Source: Ga0077527 sp945862135 (lineage in GTDB: Bacteria; Pseudomonadota; Gammaproteobacteria; Burkholderiales; SG8-41). Taken from it: 64,000 bases of DNA. The first letter of the stretch is position 1. Each line of letters starts with the position of its first letter. The notes under the pieces were generated by a model. It was not told the DNA's origin and did not search any database. It worked only from the letters and a program-made list of their open reading frames with translations. Shown piece after piece: positions 1-8,403 of this stretch. The position numbers were made by a program, and so were the translations under genes. The stretch is from assembly GCA_964203275.1 (NCBI GenBank), contig CAXNMF010000004.1:186001-250000 (forward strand), given 5' to 3'.

Positions 1-445
1 CATAACGATGCGCCTGCAGCAAACCGAGTTCGATGGAAACCCGCGCAACATCCGCTGCATGTAGTTCATCGGAGGGAATGCCGCGCCAGTGTGCGAGCAC
101 ATCACGCGCGTTGTTGATGTTCTGTTCACGCAAGGCCTGCGCAATGTCGGTAAAGCAATGACTGAAACGGCGAAAGCCCATCGCCACATACAACACCCCG
201 ACACTCCAGGCGATGGCCAGGAACACATTGAGATTGCGCATCAACGCTTCAGCAATGAGCGTCACCAGCGCGAGCGGCAATACCGCGACCAGCCAGGCGA
301 TTGCACCGTGACTGGCCTGTAAGCCGTTGAACTGACGTTCGAGGAAATCGGCGTAACGATCGAATGCCGCGTACAGGCGATTGTTCCGCCGCAGCGGCCG
401 CACCTGTTCCAGCACCAGCGCCAATACCAAAGCGAGGAACTTCAT
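1..445 (-). CDS. CobD/CbiB family membrane protein (3' part outside window)
   Basis: The minus-strand frame is open from an ATG at 445 to the window edge (148 codons). It opens MKFLALVLALVLEQVRPLRR, then a conserved DRYADFLERQFN stretch, two hydrophobic segments (about residues 48-68 and 72-90) and MGFRRFSHCFTDIAQALREQN. This pattern belongs to the CobD/CbiB-like integral membrane proteins of Betaproteobacteria, related to the adenosylcobinamide-phosphate synthase family. Its role outside a cobalamin operon is uncertain, and no cobalamin genes are visible nearby. The start has no strong Shine-Dalgarno sequence. Confidence 0.75.
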   Translation of the reverse strand, partial: MKFLALVLALVLEQVRPLRRNNRLYAAFDRYADFLERQFNGLQASHGAIAWLVAVLPLALVTLIAEALMRNLNVFLAIAWSVGVLYVAMGFRRFSHCFTDIAQALREQNINNARDVLAHWRGIPSDELHAADVARVSIELGLLQAHRY

Positions 446-482
446 GCCGTCGCGGAAATGCCTAAATTATCAATAAAATCAA

Positions 483-998
483 TCACTTACCTGAATTCCG
501 GTATTCAATCGCAACAATCTCGACCTCGGTATCACCGGCAGGGCGCTGCCATTTCACGGTCTCACCAACCTTGGCGCCGATCAATGAACGCGCCAGCGGC
601 GAACCCCAACTGATCTTGCCGACCACAACATCGGCTTCATCGTCACCGACGATATGAAAGGTTTCAACGCGGCCATCGGCCTCTTCAACCTTTACCGTCG
701 CGCCGAAACGCACCTCGCCCGGCGGATGACCGGCGGGGTCCACCACTTCGGCACGTTCCAGTTGCGCGTTGAAATAACGCTGGTCACGCTCGACTTCGCG
801 CAACTTGCGCTTGGCTTCCGAATCATCGCCGGCAATCGCCTTGAGTTGCTCATGCTGTTCCGACAGATCGCGCACGCGCATGCGCAACTGCTCCATGCCA
901 TGCGGGGTCACGTAATTGGCATGCGCAGGCACCGGACGTTCCGGCAGTTCACCGGCGGTGAGATCGTCATCACTTTCTTTTACAAAGGCGCGGCTCAT
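483..998 (-). CDS. GreA/GreB-family transcription elongation factor, short coiled coil
   Basis: 171 aa. Gre factors bind the RNA polymerase secondary channel, insert an N-terminal coiled coil and stimulate cleavage of backtracked RNA. The C-terminal FKBP-like half is clear (VRFGATVKVEEADGR, then GKISWGSPLARSLIGAKVGE). The N-terminal hairpin keeps an acidic tip (GDDSE in place of GDRSE), but each helix is about one heptad shorter than in E. coli GreB: roughly 58 residues from the first VT to VVD instead of 71. The acidic tip may therefore not reach the active site. The ATG at 998 (MSRAFVKE) is chosen because GAGAG lies upstream; a GTG two codons earlier (1004) is possible. It lies 37 bp upstream of the CobD/CbiB-family gene on the same strand. 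Confidence 0.85.
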   Translation of the reverse strand: MSRAFVKESDDDLTAGELPERPVPAHANYVTPHGMEQLRMRVRDLSEQHEQLKAIAGDDSEAKRKLREVERDQRYFNAQLERAEVVDPAGHPPGEVRFGATVKVEEADGRVETFHIVGDDEADVVVGKISWGSPLARSLIGAKVGETVKWQRPAGDTEVEIVAIEYRNSGK

Positions 999-1151
999 GT
1001 TCACTCTCGTTGCTCATACGGAGCATCAGTATTAACGGTTTGGAATCGGGGGCTGGATTCTCGCCTCCGCTGGACCCTTCACGCTACGCTGCTATCCTGC
1101 TGCTTCAATCTGTTTATACCGGCTGTTTCCATCACTGGCAACCGCCTTTGG

Positions 1152-1754
1152 TCAAAGATTGCGCTGCCAGATCAGCATACGATTATTGGCTGGCATGGCA
1201 TGGTCGCCGCAGAGCGACAGCCCCTGCCCGCGGGCCAGCGTATCCACGGCAATCCAGTCCCTGACCCCGCTGCGCGGATCGCGGGCGCGCAGGAATTCAT
1301 CAAATCGCGAGTTGGACTCCGCCGTATGTTCCCCGCCGTGACTGAACGGTCCGTAGATGGCCAGCACGCCGCCGGGTTCCAGCACCCGTCCGACACCCTC
1401 AAAAAAACGGCGTACCGAATGCCAGGACATGATGTGCAGCGTGTTCGCCGTGAACACGCCGTCCGCCGTGTCGACCGGCCAGTCCGGCGCATTGACATCC
1501 AGTTCCAGCGGCGCCGGCAGATTGGGCAGCTTCACCGCATCACGCCAGGCCGCAATGCCCGGCAGATGTGCGGCCACGTCGGTGGCCTGCCACACCAGAT
1601 GCGGCAAGCCCTCGGCAAAAAACACCGCATGTTCACCGGTGCCCGCACCGATCTCCACCACCCGCGTGGTGCGCGCGAAAGCAACGCGCAACACCTCGAG
1701 GATGGGTACGCGATTGCGTGCACAGGCTTCGGAAGTCTGTCGCTGACCGATCAT
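1152..1754 (-). CDS. DUF938 family protein (SAM-dependent methyltransferase fold)
   Basis: 200 aa. The SAM-binding motif I, VVEIGAGTGEHAVFFAE, is near residues 32-48, and GVLAIYGPFSHGGEHTAESN near 128-148 is characteristic of the DUF938 family. The substrate is unknown. The start overlaps the stop of the upstream patatin gene by 4 bp (ATGA), so the two are probably translationally coupled. The 147 bp between this gene's stop and the Gre-factor start contain no recognised gene. Confidence 0.85.
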   Translation of the reverse strand: MIGQRQTSEACARNRVPILEVLRVAFARTTRVVEIGAGTGEHAVFFAEGLPHLVWQATDVAAHLPGIAAWRDAVKLPNLPAPLELDVNAPDWPVDTADGVFTANTLHIMSWHSVRRFFEGVGRVLEPGGVLAIYGPFSHGGEHTAESNSRFDEFLRARDPRSGVRDWIAVDTLARGQGLSLCGDHAMPANNRMLIWQRNL

Positions 1755-2911
1755 TGCGGACCATGCCCGAGAAAGGCCAGCAGGTCATCCCGTTGCGCCA
1801 TCGCATCGCCATAACCAAGCTTGATCAGCGCACGGCAATAGGCTTTTTCGAACAGCAGGTACGACACCAGATTGGAGCCGGTGCGTTTCATCGCACCGAC
1901 GGTAAACAACAGACTGCGGATCACCCGCGGCAGATCATGCGCATACTGCGCGGCAATCTGGCTCAGCGGCACGCTGGGCGTGATTACGCGAAACTCGACA
2001 TTGCGCAGCGGATAACCGTTTTTCGCCGGTGTCTCGGGCGGAATGATCGCCAGCGTGCGGTTGATGCGCTGCAGGCGCTCAAGGTCGGCTTCCAGCGAGT
2101 CGAGGAAAATGCTGTCCAGCGCATGGCCGGCAATCTGCGCCAGCGACGGATAACCCTTCGACGGCTGGCGCACCGCGGATTGTTTGGCCTGGCGGCCGAC
2201 GCCGATCACCAGCAGACGATCTGCGCCAAGGTGCAGCGCCGGACTGACCGGCGCGATCTGGCGCATCGAACCGTCGCCGAAATATTCGCGGTTGATCTGC
2301 ACTGGCGGAAAAATAAAAGGCAGCGCGCTCGATGCCATCAGATGCGGCAGGCCGATCGGCATCGCCACACCGACCCGGCGCGCGCGTTCCCAATTTTCAA
2401 GTTTGGCATTGCCTTCATAAAACGTCACCGACTGGCCCGAGGTATAACCGGAACAGGTCACCGCGAAAGCCCGCAGGTGGCCGGCGTTGATGTTGCGGCC
2501 GATCGCCGGGAAATCCACATGACGCTCGAGCAGACTGGCCAGCGGCGAGTTGTCGAGCAGCGAAACCGGACCATTAAGCCCGCCACCGGACAACGCCGTC
2601 AACAACCAGCGCGCACTGTTGCCCAGGGCCCCCCAGGCATCGGCGCGATACACCTGATGCACATTGAAGTTTTTCCACACCGTCATCAGCCGGCGTGCAC
2701 CGCGATGAAAATTGCCGGCATCAGTGGCCAGCACCGCAGCATTGATCGCACCGGCCGACGTGCCGCAAATGATCGGAAAAGGGTTGCCGGCATTACGCGG
2801 CAGCAACTCATACAAGGCCCGCATCACGCCGACCTGATAGGCCGCGCGCGCGCCGCCGCCGGTCATGATCAGACCGACAACGGGTTTGCCTGCAGTGGAT
2901 GCGCTGGACAT
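1751..2911 (-). CDS. patatin-like phospholipase family protein
   Basis: 386 aa. The patatin hydrolase landmarks are present: the glycine-rich oxyanion loop GGGARAAYQVGVMRALY near residues 18-34, the nucleophile elbow GTSAG near 50-54, and the catalytic DG dyad in YFGDGSMRQ near 212-220. The family cleaves acyl esters of membrane lipids with a Ser-Asp dyad. There is no signal peptide, so it is probably cytoplasmic or membrane-associated. It overlaps the DUF938 gene by 4 bp and lies 47 bp downstream of ybaK. Confidence 0.88.
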   Translation of the reverse strand: MSSASTAGKPVVGLIMTGGGARAAYQVGVMRALYELLPRNAGNPFPIICGTSAGAINAAVLATDAGNFHRGARRLMTVWKNFNVHQVYRADAWGALGNSARWLLTALSGGGLNGPVSLLDNSPLASLLERHVDFPAIGRNINAGHLRAFAVTCSGYTSGQSVTFYEGNAKLENWERARRVGVAMPIGLPHLMASSALPFIFPPVQINREYFGDGSMRQIAPVSPALHLGADRLLVIGVGRQAKQSAVRQPSKGYPSLAQIAGHALDSIFLDSLEADLERLQRINRTLAIIPPETPAKNGYPLRNVEFRVITPSVPLSQIAAQYAHDLPRVIRSLLFTVGAMKRTGSNLVSYLLFEKAYCRALIKLGYGDAMAQRDDLLAFLGHGPQ

Positions 2912-2958
2912 GGATGTTGTTTCCCTGCGCCAGTGTGCCTGAATCGCGACGGAAGGAC

Positions 2959-3447
2959 TCAGGACTCGATGGCCACAGCCACCAGCTCGGGCTGCAGCAA
3001 GTCGACCAAAGCCTGCGGCTGCAGGCTTACCAGAAAACCGCGGCTGCCGCCGTTGATATAAAGACGCGGCAGATCGAGGATGGTCTGCTCCAGATACACC
3101 GGCATCCTGCGCCGCGTGCCGAAAGGCGACGTACCCCCGACCCGGTAACCGCTATGGCGCTCCGCAACTTCCGGCTTGCAGGGCTCGATGCGTTTGACGC
3201 CCATATGCCGCGCCAGCGCCTTGGCCGAGACCTGACGGTCGCCGTGCATCAGCACCACGCAGGGTTTCGCCGCATCATCCTGCATGATCAGCGTCTTCAC
3301 CACGGCATGTTCATCAACACCGAGTTCGCGCGATGACACCGCAGTGCCGCCGCGCTCTTCATAGTTGTAGAAATGCGGCGTGAATTCGACTTTCGCAGCG
3401 CGCAGCGCCAGCACCGCAGGCGTCGATGGCATCTTCGGCGCGCTCAT
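2959..3447 (-). CDS. ybaK: Cys-tRNA(Pro)/Cys-tRNA(Cys) deacylase YbaK
   Basis: 162 aa, the usual length for YbaK/EbsC proteins. The family hydrolyses Cys mischarged on tRNA(Pro) by ProRS; proS itself is in this window at 44.4 kb. The conserved catalytic-site Lys lies in GVDEHAVVKTLIM, and GYRVGGTSPFGTRRRMPVYLE is the family signature. An upstream in-frame start exists (3468), but the ATG at 3447 overlaps the NUDIX stop as ATGA and fits the family N-terminus. Confidence 0.88.
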   Translation of the reverse strand: MSAPKMPSTPAVLALRAAKVEFTPHFYNYEERGGTAVSSRELGVDEHAVVKTLIMQDDAAKPCVVLMHGDRQVSAKALARHMGVKRIEPCKPEVAERHSGYRVGGTSPFGTRRRMPVYLEQTILDLPRLYINGGSRGFLVSLQPQALVDLLQPELVAVAIES

Positions 3448-4067
3448 GATCCATTCATCAGTCGGCACAGGCTGTACAACATGCCGGCCGTGGCGCCCCA
3501 GATATAACGGCCTTCATAAGGGATCGCCAGGTAATGCCGATGGCGGCCGCGGAAATGGTATTCACGGCGCTGGTAATTCGCCGGATCGAGAAAATGCGTC
3601 AGCGGCGCTTCAAAAATATCCGCCACCTCAAAATCATCCGGCTTCAGGTCAAACGGCGGCTCCACCCAGCCCACCACCGGCACGATGCGAAAGCCCGAGG
3701 GAATTTCATAACCGGGCAGCCGTCCGAGCAGCGCAATGCGCTCGCGCGCGAGGCCGATCTCTTCTTCGGTTTCGCGCAGGGCCGTGCATTCGCGGTCCGG
3801 ATCATCGGGCTCGACGCGCCCGCCGGGAAAACTGATCTGCCCCGCGTGATCGCGCAGATGCGCGGTGCGCTGGGTCAGCAGCACCTGCACCCCGCCGTCA
3901 CGGTTCACCAGCGGCACCAGCACCGCGGCCTCCGTGACCTTGGTGCCCTCGCGCAACGAAATCATGTGCAGGTCATTCTCTTCCGGCGGCGGCGCCGGAC
4001 GCGATAGCCCGCGCCGGATATCTTCCAGCGTCAGGATGGATGCAGCTTTGGAATGGGTGCCCGACAT
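3444..4067 (-). CDS. CoA pyrophosphatase, NUDIX hydrolase (NudL/YeaB type)
   Basis: 207 aa from the ATG at 4067. The NUDIX box is complete: GRVEPDDPDRECTALRETEE followed by EIGL. It is preceded by LLTQRTAHLRDHAGQISFPG, the CoA-pyrophosphatase (UPF0035) signature upstream of the box. The expected reaction splits CoA to 3',5'-ADP and phosphopantetheine with divalent metal. A GTG at 4106 is in frame but lies inside the GC-rich palindromic repeat, so the internal ATG is preferred. It is coupled by 4 bp to ybaK. Confidence 0.88.
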   Translation of the reverse strand: MSGTHSKAASILTLEDIRRGLSRPAPPPEENDLHMISLREGTKVTEAAVLVPLVNRDGGVQVLLTQRTAHLRDHAGQISFPGGRVEPDDPDRECTALRETEEEIGLARERIALLGRLPGYEIPSGFRIVPVVGWVEPPFDLKPDDFEVADIFEAPLTHFLDPANYQRREYHFRGRHRHYLAIPYEGRYIWGATAGMLYSLCRLMNGS

Positions 4068-4107
4068 GGCGAAGGATTGTAACTGCAACTCAACCGGTGC
4101 AATCACT

Positions 4108-4151
4108 CCCTCTCCCCGCTAACTAGCGGGGAGAGGGCTGGGGTGAGGGGG
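4108..4151. repeat. GC-rich palindromic repeat, copy A
   Basis: CCCTCTCCCCGCTA and TAGCGGGGAGAGGG form a near-perfect 14-bp stem, followed by CTGGGGTGAGGGG. The same core occurs at 8352-8390 and 9882-9924 in the opposite orientation. All three are intergenic. This resembles dispersed REP-like elements, and a terminator role is possible. Confidence 0.75.
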
Positions 4152-4178
4152 AACCACAGCGCTGATTACTTGTCACCT

Positions 4179-4688
4179 TCAAGACGATGATTCTTCAAAG
4201 ACCAACCCATCCCCCACCGCAATCACGCCACCAGTGATCACCCGCGCCGTAATCCCACCATGACCGCGCATCGCGTTATATCCGCCCGCGCCCAGCACCT
4301 CTTCCATCCGCGAGCACGGCTCGCACGGCCCGGTGCCCTCGAAGAGCACATCACCGATACGGAAACGTTCATTACGCAAGGCCAGAAGATTCAACCCCGA
4401 CACCACCAGATTGCGACGCAGCAGCGCCGGATCAATCGCTTCACGCCGCAGCAGTTGCGCAACCGCCACCAGATGCTCGCGCTGGATCAGCGTGACCTGG
4501 CGCTTGCCACCCGCGCGTTGTGCCTTGTGGTCTCCGGTGAGTCCGTGATCAGCGAGCACTTCCGCATGATTCATAGGGAGTAATGGCGCTCGCCTTCCCG
4601 GGCGCAGGCCAATCCATTCGAGGCGGCCTTCCATCGGGAAGGTTTCCATCAGGGTGCGCAGCGGACTGTCGGGGTTCAGTTTGGTCAT
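4179..4688 (-). CDS. MOSC domain-containing protein
   Basis: 169 aa. The MOSC (MOCO sulfurase C-terminal) fold is indicated by GLTGDHKAQRAGGKRQVTLIQ near residues 49-69, RRNLVVSGLNLLAL near 90-103, and the Cys-bearing GPCEPCSRMEEVLG near 120-133. The family handles molybdenum-cofactor sulfur transfer or N-hydroxylated compounds. The substrate here is not determinable. It is a single gene, separated from the NUDIX gene by repeat copy A. Confidence 0.85.
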   Translation of the reverse strand: MTKLNPDSPLRTLMETFPMEGRLEWIGLRPGRRAPLLPMNHAEVLADHGLTGDHKAQRAGGKRQVTLIQREHLVAVAQLLRREAIDPALLRRNLVVSGLNLLALRNERFRIGDVLFEGTGPCEPCSRMEEVLGAGGYNAMRGHGGITARVITGGVIAVGDGLVFEESSS

Positions 4689-4902
4689 GGCGCGTTACCG
4701 AGAAATCATTTCAACAATGGAAATGAATTCCGCTATTCTTGATTGAACTCACAACGCAGAGTTACTTTTTGTCTTGATTTTATCTGCACCGAAAACACAT
4801 ATAACTCATAACCCATTGTTTTAAATATACAAATTAACAATTGGCCACGGGGTGTTATCCGGTGTCTTTGTTCTATAAATCCAGCTCGCCATCATCCAAA
4901 CC

Positions 4903-5205
4903 ATGAATCTATTTCTCCGCATACTTAAAGTGATTGTTGTTCTTATACTGGCCAGCGCCTCTTATGTCTTTTACAGCTTCATCACTGCTGAAGGACGGCT
5001 CAAAGAAGTTTGCGGCCAGATTAAACCGGGAATGCCCGTCGCTGAACTGCGAGCCTTCGGCAAGAAGCACGGCTTGGGACCGGGCGCAACCGGGGAGTCT
5101 GGTGTTCAGTTCATGGTTGAAACCAGAACATTCGGTCGCTACGGCTGCACGGTGATCCTTGAGGCTGGCATTGTTAAGGACGCGAAATACAACTTTGCCG
5201 ACTGA
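4903..5205 (+). CDS. small membrane-anchored protein of unknown function
   Basis: 100 aa. An N-terminal hydrophobic segment (residues 5-27, ILKVIVVLILASASYVFYSF) acts as a signal anchor. The remainder contains CGQIKPGMPVAELRAFGKK, which recalls the GMxxxEV start of SmpA/BamE-like small domains, and ends in a beta-rich VILEAGIVKDAKYNF. I do not recognise the family. It is preceded by 214 bp of AT-rich DNA with no gene, which probably contains its promoter. Confidence 0.6.
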   Translation: MNLFLRILKVIVVLILASASYVFYSFITAEGRLKEVCGQIKPGMPVAELRAFGKKHGLGPGATGESGVQFMVETRTFGRYGCTVILEAGIVKDAKYNFAD

Positions 5206-5311
5206 ATCGGCCAACACTGCTTTCGTGCGTGATTGCGCAGCAGCTTGCCTTCCATGAACATTACCTGGGGCACCTTCCTCGCCTGTTTCGCCCACGACAC
5301 ACTATAACTGC

Positions 5312-6109
5312 GTGAAACCAACCATGAATCCGGTGACCAGCGAACACAGGCCTGTAAATCGAAAACCATCGGTATGGATGGGGGTTCTGCTGTACCTGGG
5401 TTATCTCGCCATCTTCTTCACCACATGGTCCATCAATGGCGTCGATTACCTGAGGATTGGTGAGAATGCGGAAACCACGAAGCTGTGGTACGCCTTCCCC
5501 ACGCTGTTCGGAGGCGCCTTTCTGGTGGTGGCCATCAGCGTTCTCGGCTGGTGGCGCACGGTGCTGTTCGATACCTCGAAGTCCGGCCCGCAATGGATCT
5601 GGATTCTGCCCGCGGTGATGCTCGCCATCATCCTGAACAATTTCATCGGCATGCCGTCCGGCAAGCTTTCCGCCGAACTGCTGTTGTGGTCAACGCTGGG
5701 CGCCGTGGGCGTCGGCTTCGGCGAAGAGATGATCACGCGGGGCAGCATGATTGTCGGACTGCGAAGTCGTTTCAGCGAGGGCCGGGTCTGGCTGATCAGT
5801 ACGCTGCTGTTTTCGGCGCTGCATGTACCCAACGTGATCTTCGGCCTGCCGCTGGAAGCCATGCCTATCCAGGTCATTCTGACTTTCATCGCAGGCAGCG
5901 GCTTTTATGTCATCCGCCGCATGTCCGGCACGCTGATTTTGCCGATGGTGCTTCACGGGCTGTGGGACAGTTCACTGTTCCTGAATGTCGCCACCGGCGG
6001 CGAACCTTCCGCCGTTCAGTTTGCCTTCTATCCGCTGGCGATTGTCTGTGTGATTGCGGTGTTGCGGAAGAGTTGGAATACACAGCTATCATCGCAAACG
6101 AATCAATAG
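5312..6109 (+). CDS. CPBP family intramembrane glutamic endopeptidase
   Basis: 265 aa, about six to eight hydrophobic segments. The CPBP (CaaX protease and bacteriocin-processing) motifs are in order: motif 1 GFGEEMITRG near residues 132-141, motif 2 LLFSALHVPNVIFG near 166-179, and motif 3 LPMVLHGLWDSSLFL near 210-224. These supply the paired Glu and the His residues used for intramembrane proteolysis. The GTG at 5312 or the ATG at 5324 could start it. No bacteriocin or immunity genes are adjacent, so the substrate is unknown. Confidence 0.85.
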   Translation: MKPTMNPVTSEHRPVNRKPSVWMGVLLYLGYLAIFFTTWSINGVDYLRIGENAETTKLWYAFPTLFGGAFLVVAISVLGWWRTVLFDTSKSGPQWIWILPAVMLAIILNNFIGMPSGKLSAELLLWSTLGAVGVGFGEEMITRGSMIVGLRSRFSEGRVWLISTLLFSALHVPNVIFGLPLEAMPIQVILTFIAGSGFYVIRRMSGTLILPMVLHGLWDSSLFLNVATGGEPSAVQFAFYPLAIVCVIAVLRKSWNTQLSSQTNQ

Positions 6110-6183
6110 GGTCGAAGTAAATTACCTAAAAACTTACACTGACCTCATTTATATGCAGTCGTATAAAACTAGTTAGGGTCCAG

Positions 6184-7446
6184 ATGCGAACTTCGATATG
6201 GCTATTTGCGGTGTGGATTCTGATCAGTGCGAAAACTGCAACTGCCGGACATTGGGACGATTGGAAGGAAGAAGTTGCTCTGCACGACGGTCGAGTCATG
6301 TTGGTTGATCGCAGTCTTTACTTCGAGTTCAAATTGACATGCGGCGATGGAGGTAGCCCCAGCACCTTTTGTAATATCCCGAAGACTCACAAAATTTCCT
6401 TCAAGCATCCAGACACCCGAGAACAATTGTCTTGGAAAGAAGATTTCAGTCCGGTTGCACTGGAGATTATTGGCGGAGCCCCCTACCTAGTAGCGGTTGG
6501 AACGGGTGTTCCCGTTGCGATGGGGACATACCCGATCTGCAATGGCATCCCTTACCTGTACTATCGTTATGACAAAGACGGCTCGCGATGGAAACTATTG
6601 GATGAATCCTCCATCCCAAAGGAGCTCACTAAAGCAAACATGGCTTATGGCTACAAAAGGGAAAGCAAGGGAAAACTTCTATCTAGGACAGAGGTAGCTC
6701 GGCACAACAAAGCCAGCGAAGATCACTCGTCTTCATGGTTTGCCATCAACATGCCGAGGAACTTCCATGCATGGACTTTTCACGGCAAGTGGGATTTCGC
6801 AAATAGCCAACGAAGGATGTACAAGGGTAAGGATGGCTGTAAAGACATCAAACCACTGATTGATCCTGAAATGGATGAGAGTAGAAAGATCTCTCAGCAG
6901 TTAGAGGATTCAGCAAAGACTGTTGTCGGGGTGTTTGTTGGTCTTGACGAAACCCCCGAGACTTTTACAAAGGACCAATTCAGGGTAATCGAAGGCGATT
7001 GGGGGGTTACATGGCTGAAGCCAAGCTGCAAGGGAATCGTTAATAAGGTTGGGGCACCAAGAGATATCAAGGGTCCCTATGCTCGGGAGATTACCTTCAG
7101 TAATGGAAAGCGGGCACAGTTCAACATGAACCATTGGTTCACTATGACAACTTGCTCTGGCGATATGGTTTATGCGATCCGGCGAAAGGATCACACAAAC
7201 TTCTTAATCAATCGCTTTCGTGCCACAGGTGAGGTTGTTGATGTAACGAAAGTAGCCCTAGAACAAAATAAGATGCCCGATAGCAAGAGGTGGCAAGAGC
7301 TACTACGAGTGCAACCTGTAAGCAATAACGAGTTAATCCTGGAGTTTGCTCAGCTGGAAGGATACGAAACCAACGTTCCACTGCCGGCCCACCGCATCGC
7401 TGTATGGAAAGCCAAATTCAAAGTCCAATTAGCTGCTCAGGAGTAA
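6184..7446 (+). CDS. secreted protein of unknown function, atypical composition
   Basis: 420 aa. It has a signal peptide (RTSIWLFAVWILISAKTATA, likely cleavage after ATA-G) and no later membrane segments. The mature protein has several Cys residues (CGDGGSPSTFC, CKDIK, SCKGI, TTCSGDMVYA) and ends without a recognisable domain. Base composition is visibly more AT-rich than the neighbouring genes and codon choice is less GC-biased, which suggests recent acquisition. I do not recognise the family. Confidence 0.6.
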   Translation: MRTSIWLFAVWILISAKTATAGHWDDWKEEVALHDGRVMLVDRSLYFEFKLTCGDGGSPSTFCNIPKTHKISFKHPDTREQLSWKEDFSPVALEIIGGAPYLVAVGTGVPVAMGTYPICNGIPYLYYRYDKDGSRWKLLDESSIPKELTKANMAYGYKRESKGKLLSRTEVARHNKASEDHSSSWFAINMPRNFHAWTFHGKWDFANSQRRMYKGKDGCKDIKPLIDPEMDESRKISQQLEDSAKTVVGVFVGLDETPETFTKDQFRVIEGDWGVTWLKPSCKGIVNKVGAPRDIKGPYAREITFSNGKRAQFNMNHWFTMTTCSGDMVYAIRRKDHTNFLINRFRATGEVVDVTKVALEQNKMPDSKRWQELLRVQPVSNNELILEFAQLEGYETNVPLPAHRIAVWKAKFKVQLAAQE

Positions 7447-7454
7447 TGCGCTTG

Positions 7455-7955
7455 CTACGGCTTGCCGTACCCACCAGCTATCCACGCCTCTGCGCTGACC
7501 GCGTTTAATTTGAAGTCTGGCCGCACCGTCACCTGCGCCAGTTGTGCGCCATCCGGATCATGCGCGCTCAGCAGGGCATGCGGCTCGTCTTCGTCAGGGA
7601 CGACGTCCAGTGCCACAAGAACAGGCTGATCGTTCACGATAACCGTGATGGTTTTGTGCAGCGAGGCCCGCAGTTGCTGTTCGTGGCGGAGCACCACCTC
7701 TGAAGCCGTTTTGACCAGCGTATTGAATGCATTGCCATCGAGCGGCTTCGGATTCTTTTTATCGCGCCCCATGGTCCACGGACCAACCAGCGCGGGTTCG
7801 GCCTGGCCATCCCGAATCATTTCCACGGCCCAGCCGTCATCATCGTTGTTTTTGATGACGCGTGCGGTCCACCCCCTGTCCACCCACAGGCGCGGTTCGT
7901 TGATGACGGGGGCTTCGTCAGACGCAAGGTCCGGGTGGTCGAGGGGTGTTGTCAT
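7455..7955 (-). CDS. hypothetical protein
   Basis: 166 aa, acidic, no signal peptide or membrane segment. Motifs seen: LWVDRGWTARVIKNNDDDGWAVEM near residues 23-46, LVGPWTMGRDKKNPKPLDG near 56-74, and a beta-rich VIVNDQPVLVALDVVPDEDEPHALL near 109-133. Composition matches the host, unlike the convergent neighbour whose stop lies 8 bp away. No family is recognised. Confidence 0.6.
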   Translation of the reverse strand: MTTPLDHPDLASDEAPVINEPRLWVDRGWTARVIKNNDDDGWAVEMIRDGQAEPALVGPWTMGRDKKNPKPLDGNAFNTLVKTASEVVLRHEQQLRASLHKTITVIVNDQPVLVALDVVPDEDEPHALLSAHDPDGAQLAQVTVRPDFKLNAVSAEAWIAGGYGKP

Positions 7956-8079
7956 GACGGTAGTGTAATGTCACTTGCAAGCGATGGTCACTTGCAACCG
8001 ATGCCGCCCACATTCCAGCGCGTGATCGAGACATACCCTGTATAAGGATGCCTCACATCACGTTGAAGGAAATGCGATT

Positions 8080-8286
8080 TTGACCATTACATTGATCGGC
8101 ACCAGCTTTTGGGTAATGGCACTGCAGGATATTGGCGAGAAAATCAAAAAGGGCTTTCACGTTCTGATTGATCCCGATGCGATACCGGGACTGACGGATT
8201 TTGTGCTGGTTGGGGATAATCTGGAGCGTTGGCACGGGCAAGAAGGCTCTCGCGGGGTTGTGGTTCTGGCGGGGGAAGACGTTTAG
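8080..8286 (+). CDS. possible small protein
   Basis: 68 codons from a TTG that overlaps the TGA of an 11-codon frame beginning at 8048. GAAGGA lies 9 nt before the TTG, a reasonable ribosome-binding site. The peptide (GTSFWVMALQDIGEKIKKGF, later LVGDNLERWHGQE) has no recognisable domain. The opposite strand is also open over this stretch, so coding status is weak. Confidence 0.3.
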   Translation: MTITLIGTSFWVMALQDIGEKIKKGFHVLIDPDAIPGLTDFVLVGDNLERWHGQEGSRGVVVLAGEDV

Positions 8287-8309
8287 CAAGCGTAGCCATT
8301 CAGCATCAA

Positions 8310-8344
8310 ACAAAACGCCCACCGACTCTCGCCGGCGGGCGTTT
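8310..8344 (-). terminator. intrinsic terminator of fumC
   Basis: AAACGCCC (8313-8320) pairs with GGGCGTTT (8337-8344). On the minus strand the hairpin is followed by TTTTGTTTGATG. It sits 60 bp downstream of the fumC stop. Confidence 0.65.
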
Positions 8345-8351
8345 GTTATTG

Positions 8352-8390
8352 CCCCTCACCCTAACCCTCTCCCCGCAAGCGGGGCGAGGG
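8352..8390. repeat. GC-rich palindromic repeat, copy B
   Basis: CCCCTCACCCTAACCCTCTC followed by CCCGC-AA-GCGGGGCGAGGG. It has the same core as the repeats at 4108 and 9882. It lies between the fumC stop and its terminator hairpin. Confidence 0.75.
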
Positions 8391-8403
8391 AATTTCATCA
8401 GGT

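Noticed and set aside
654..1814. Long plus-strand open frame across greB and DUF938
   Set aside because: Arg/His-rich translation without motifs; the opposite strand carries well-conserved genes, so it is a high-GC shadow frame.
1568..3061. 497-codon plus-strand open frame over patatin and DUF938
   Set aside because: It lies antisense to the patatin gene with its intact GTSAG and DG motifs; composition is that of a reverse-frame artefact.
8053..8322. Minus-strand frame of 89 codons
   Set aside because: No ribosome-binding site and no motif; it runs into the fumC terminator hairpin.
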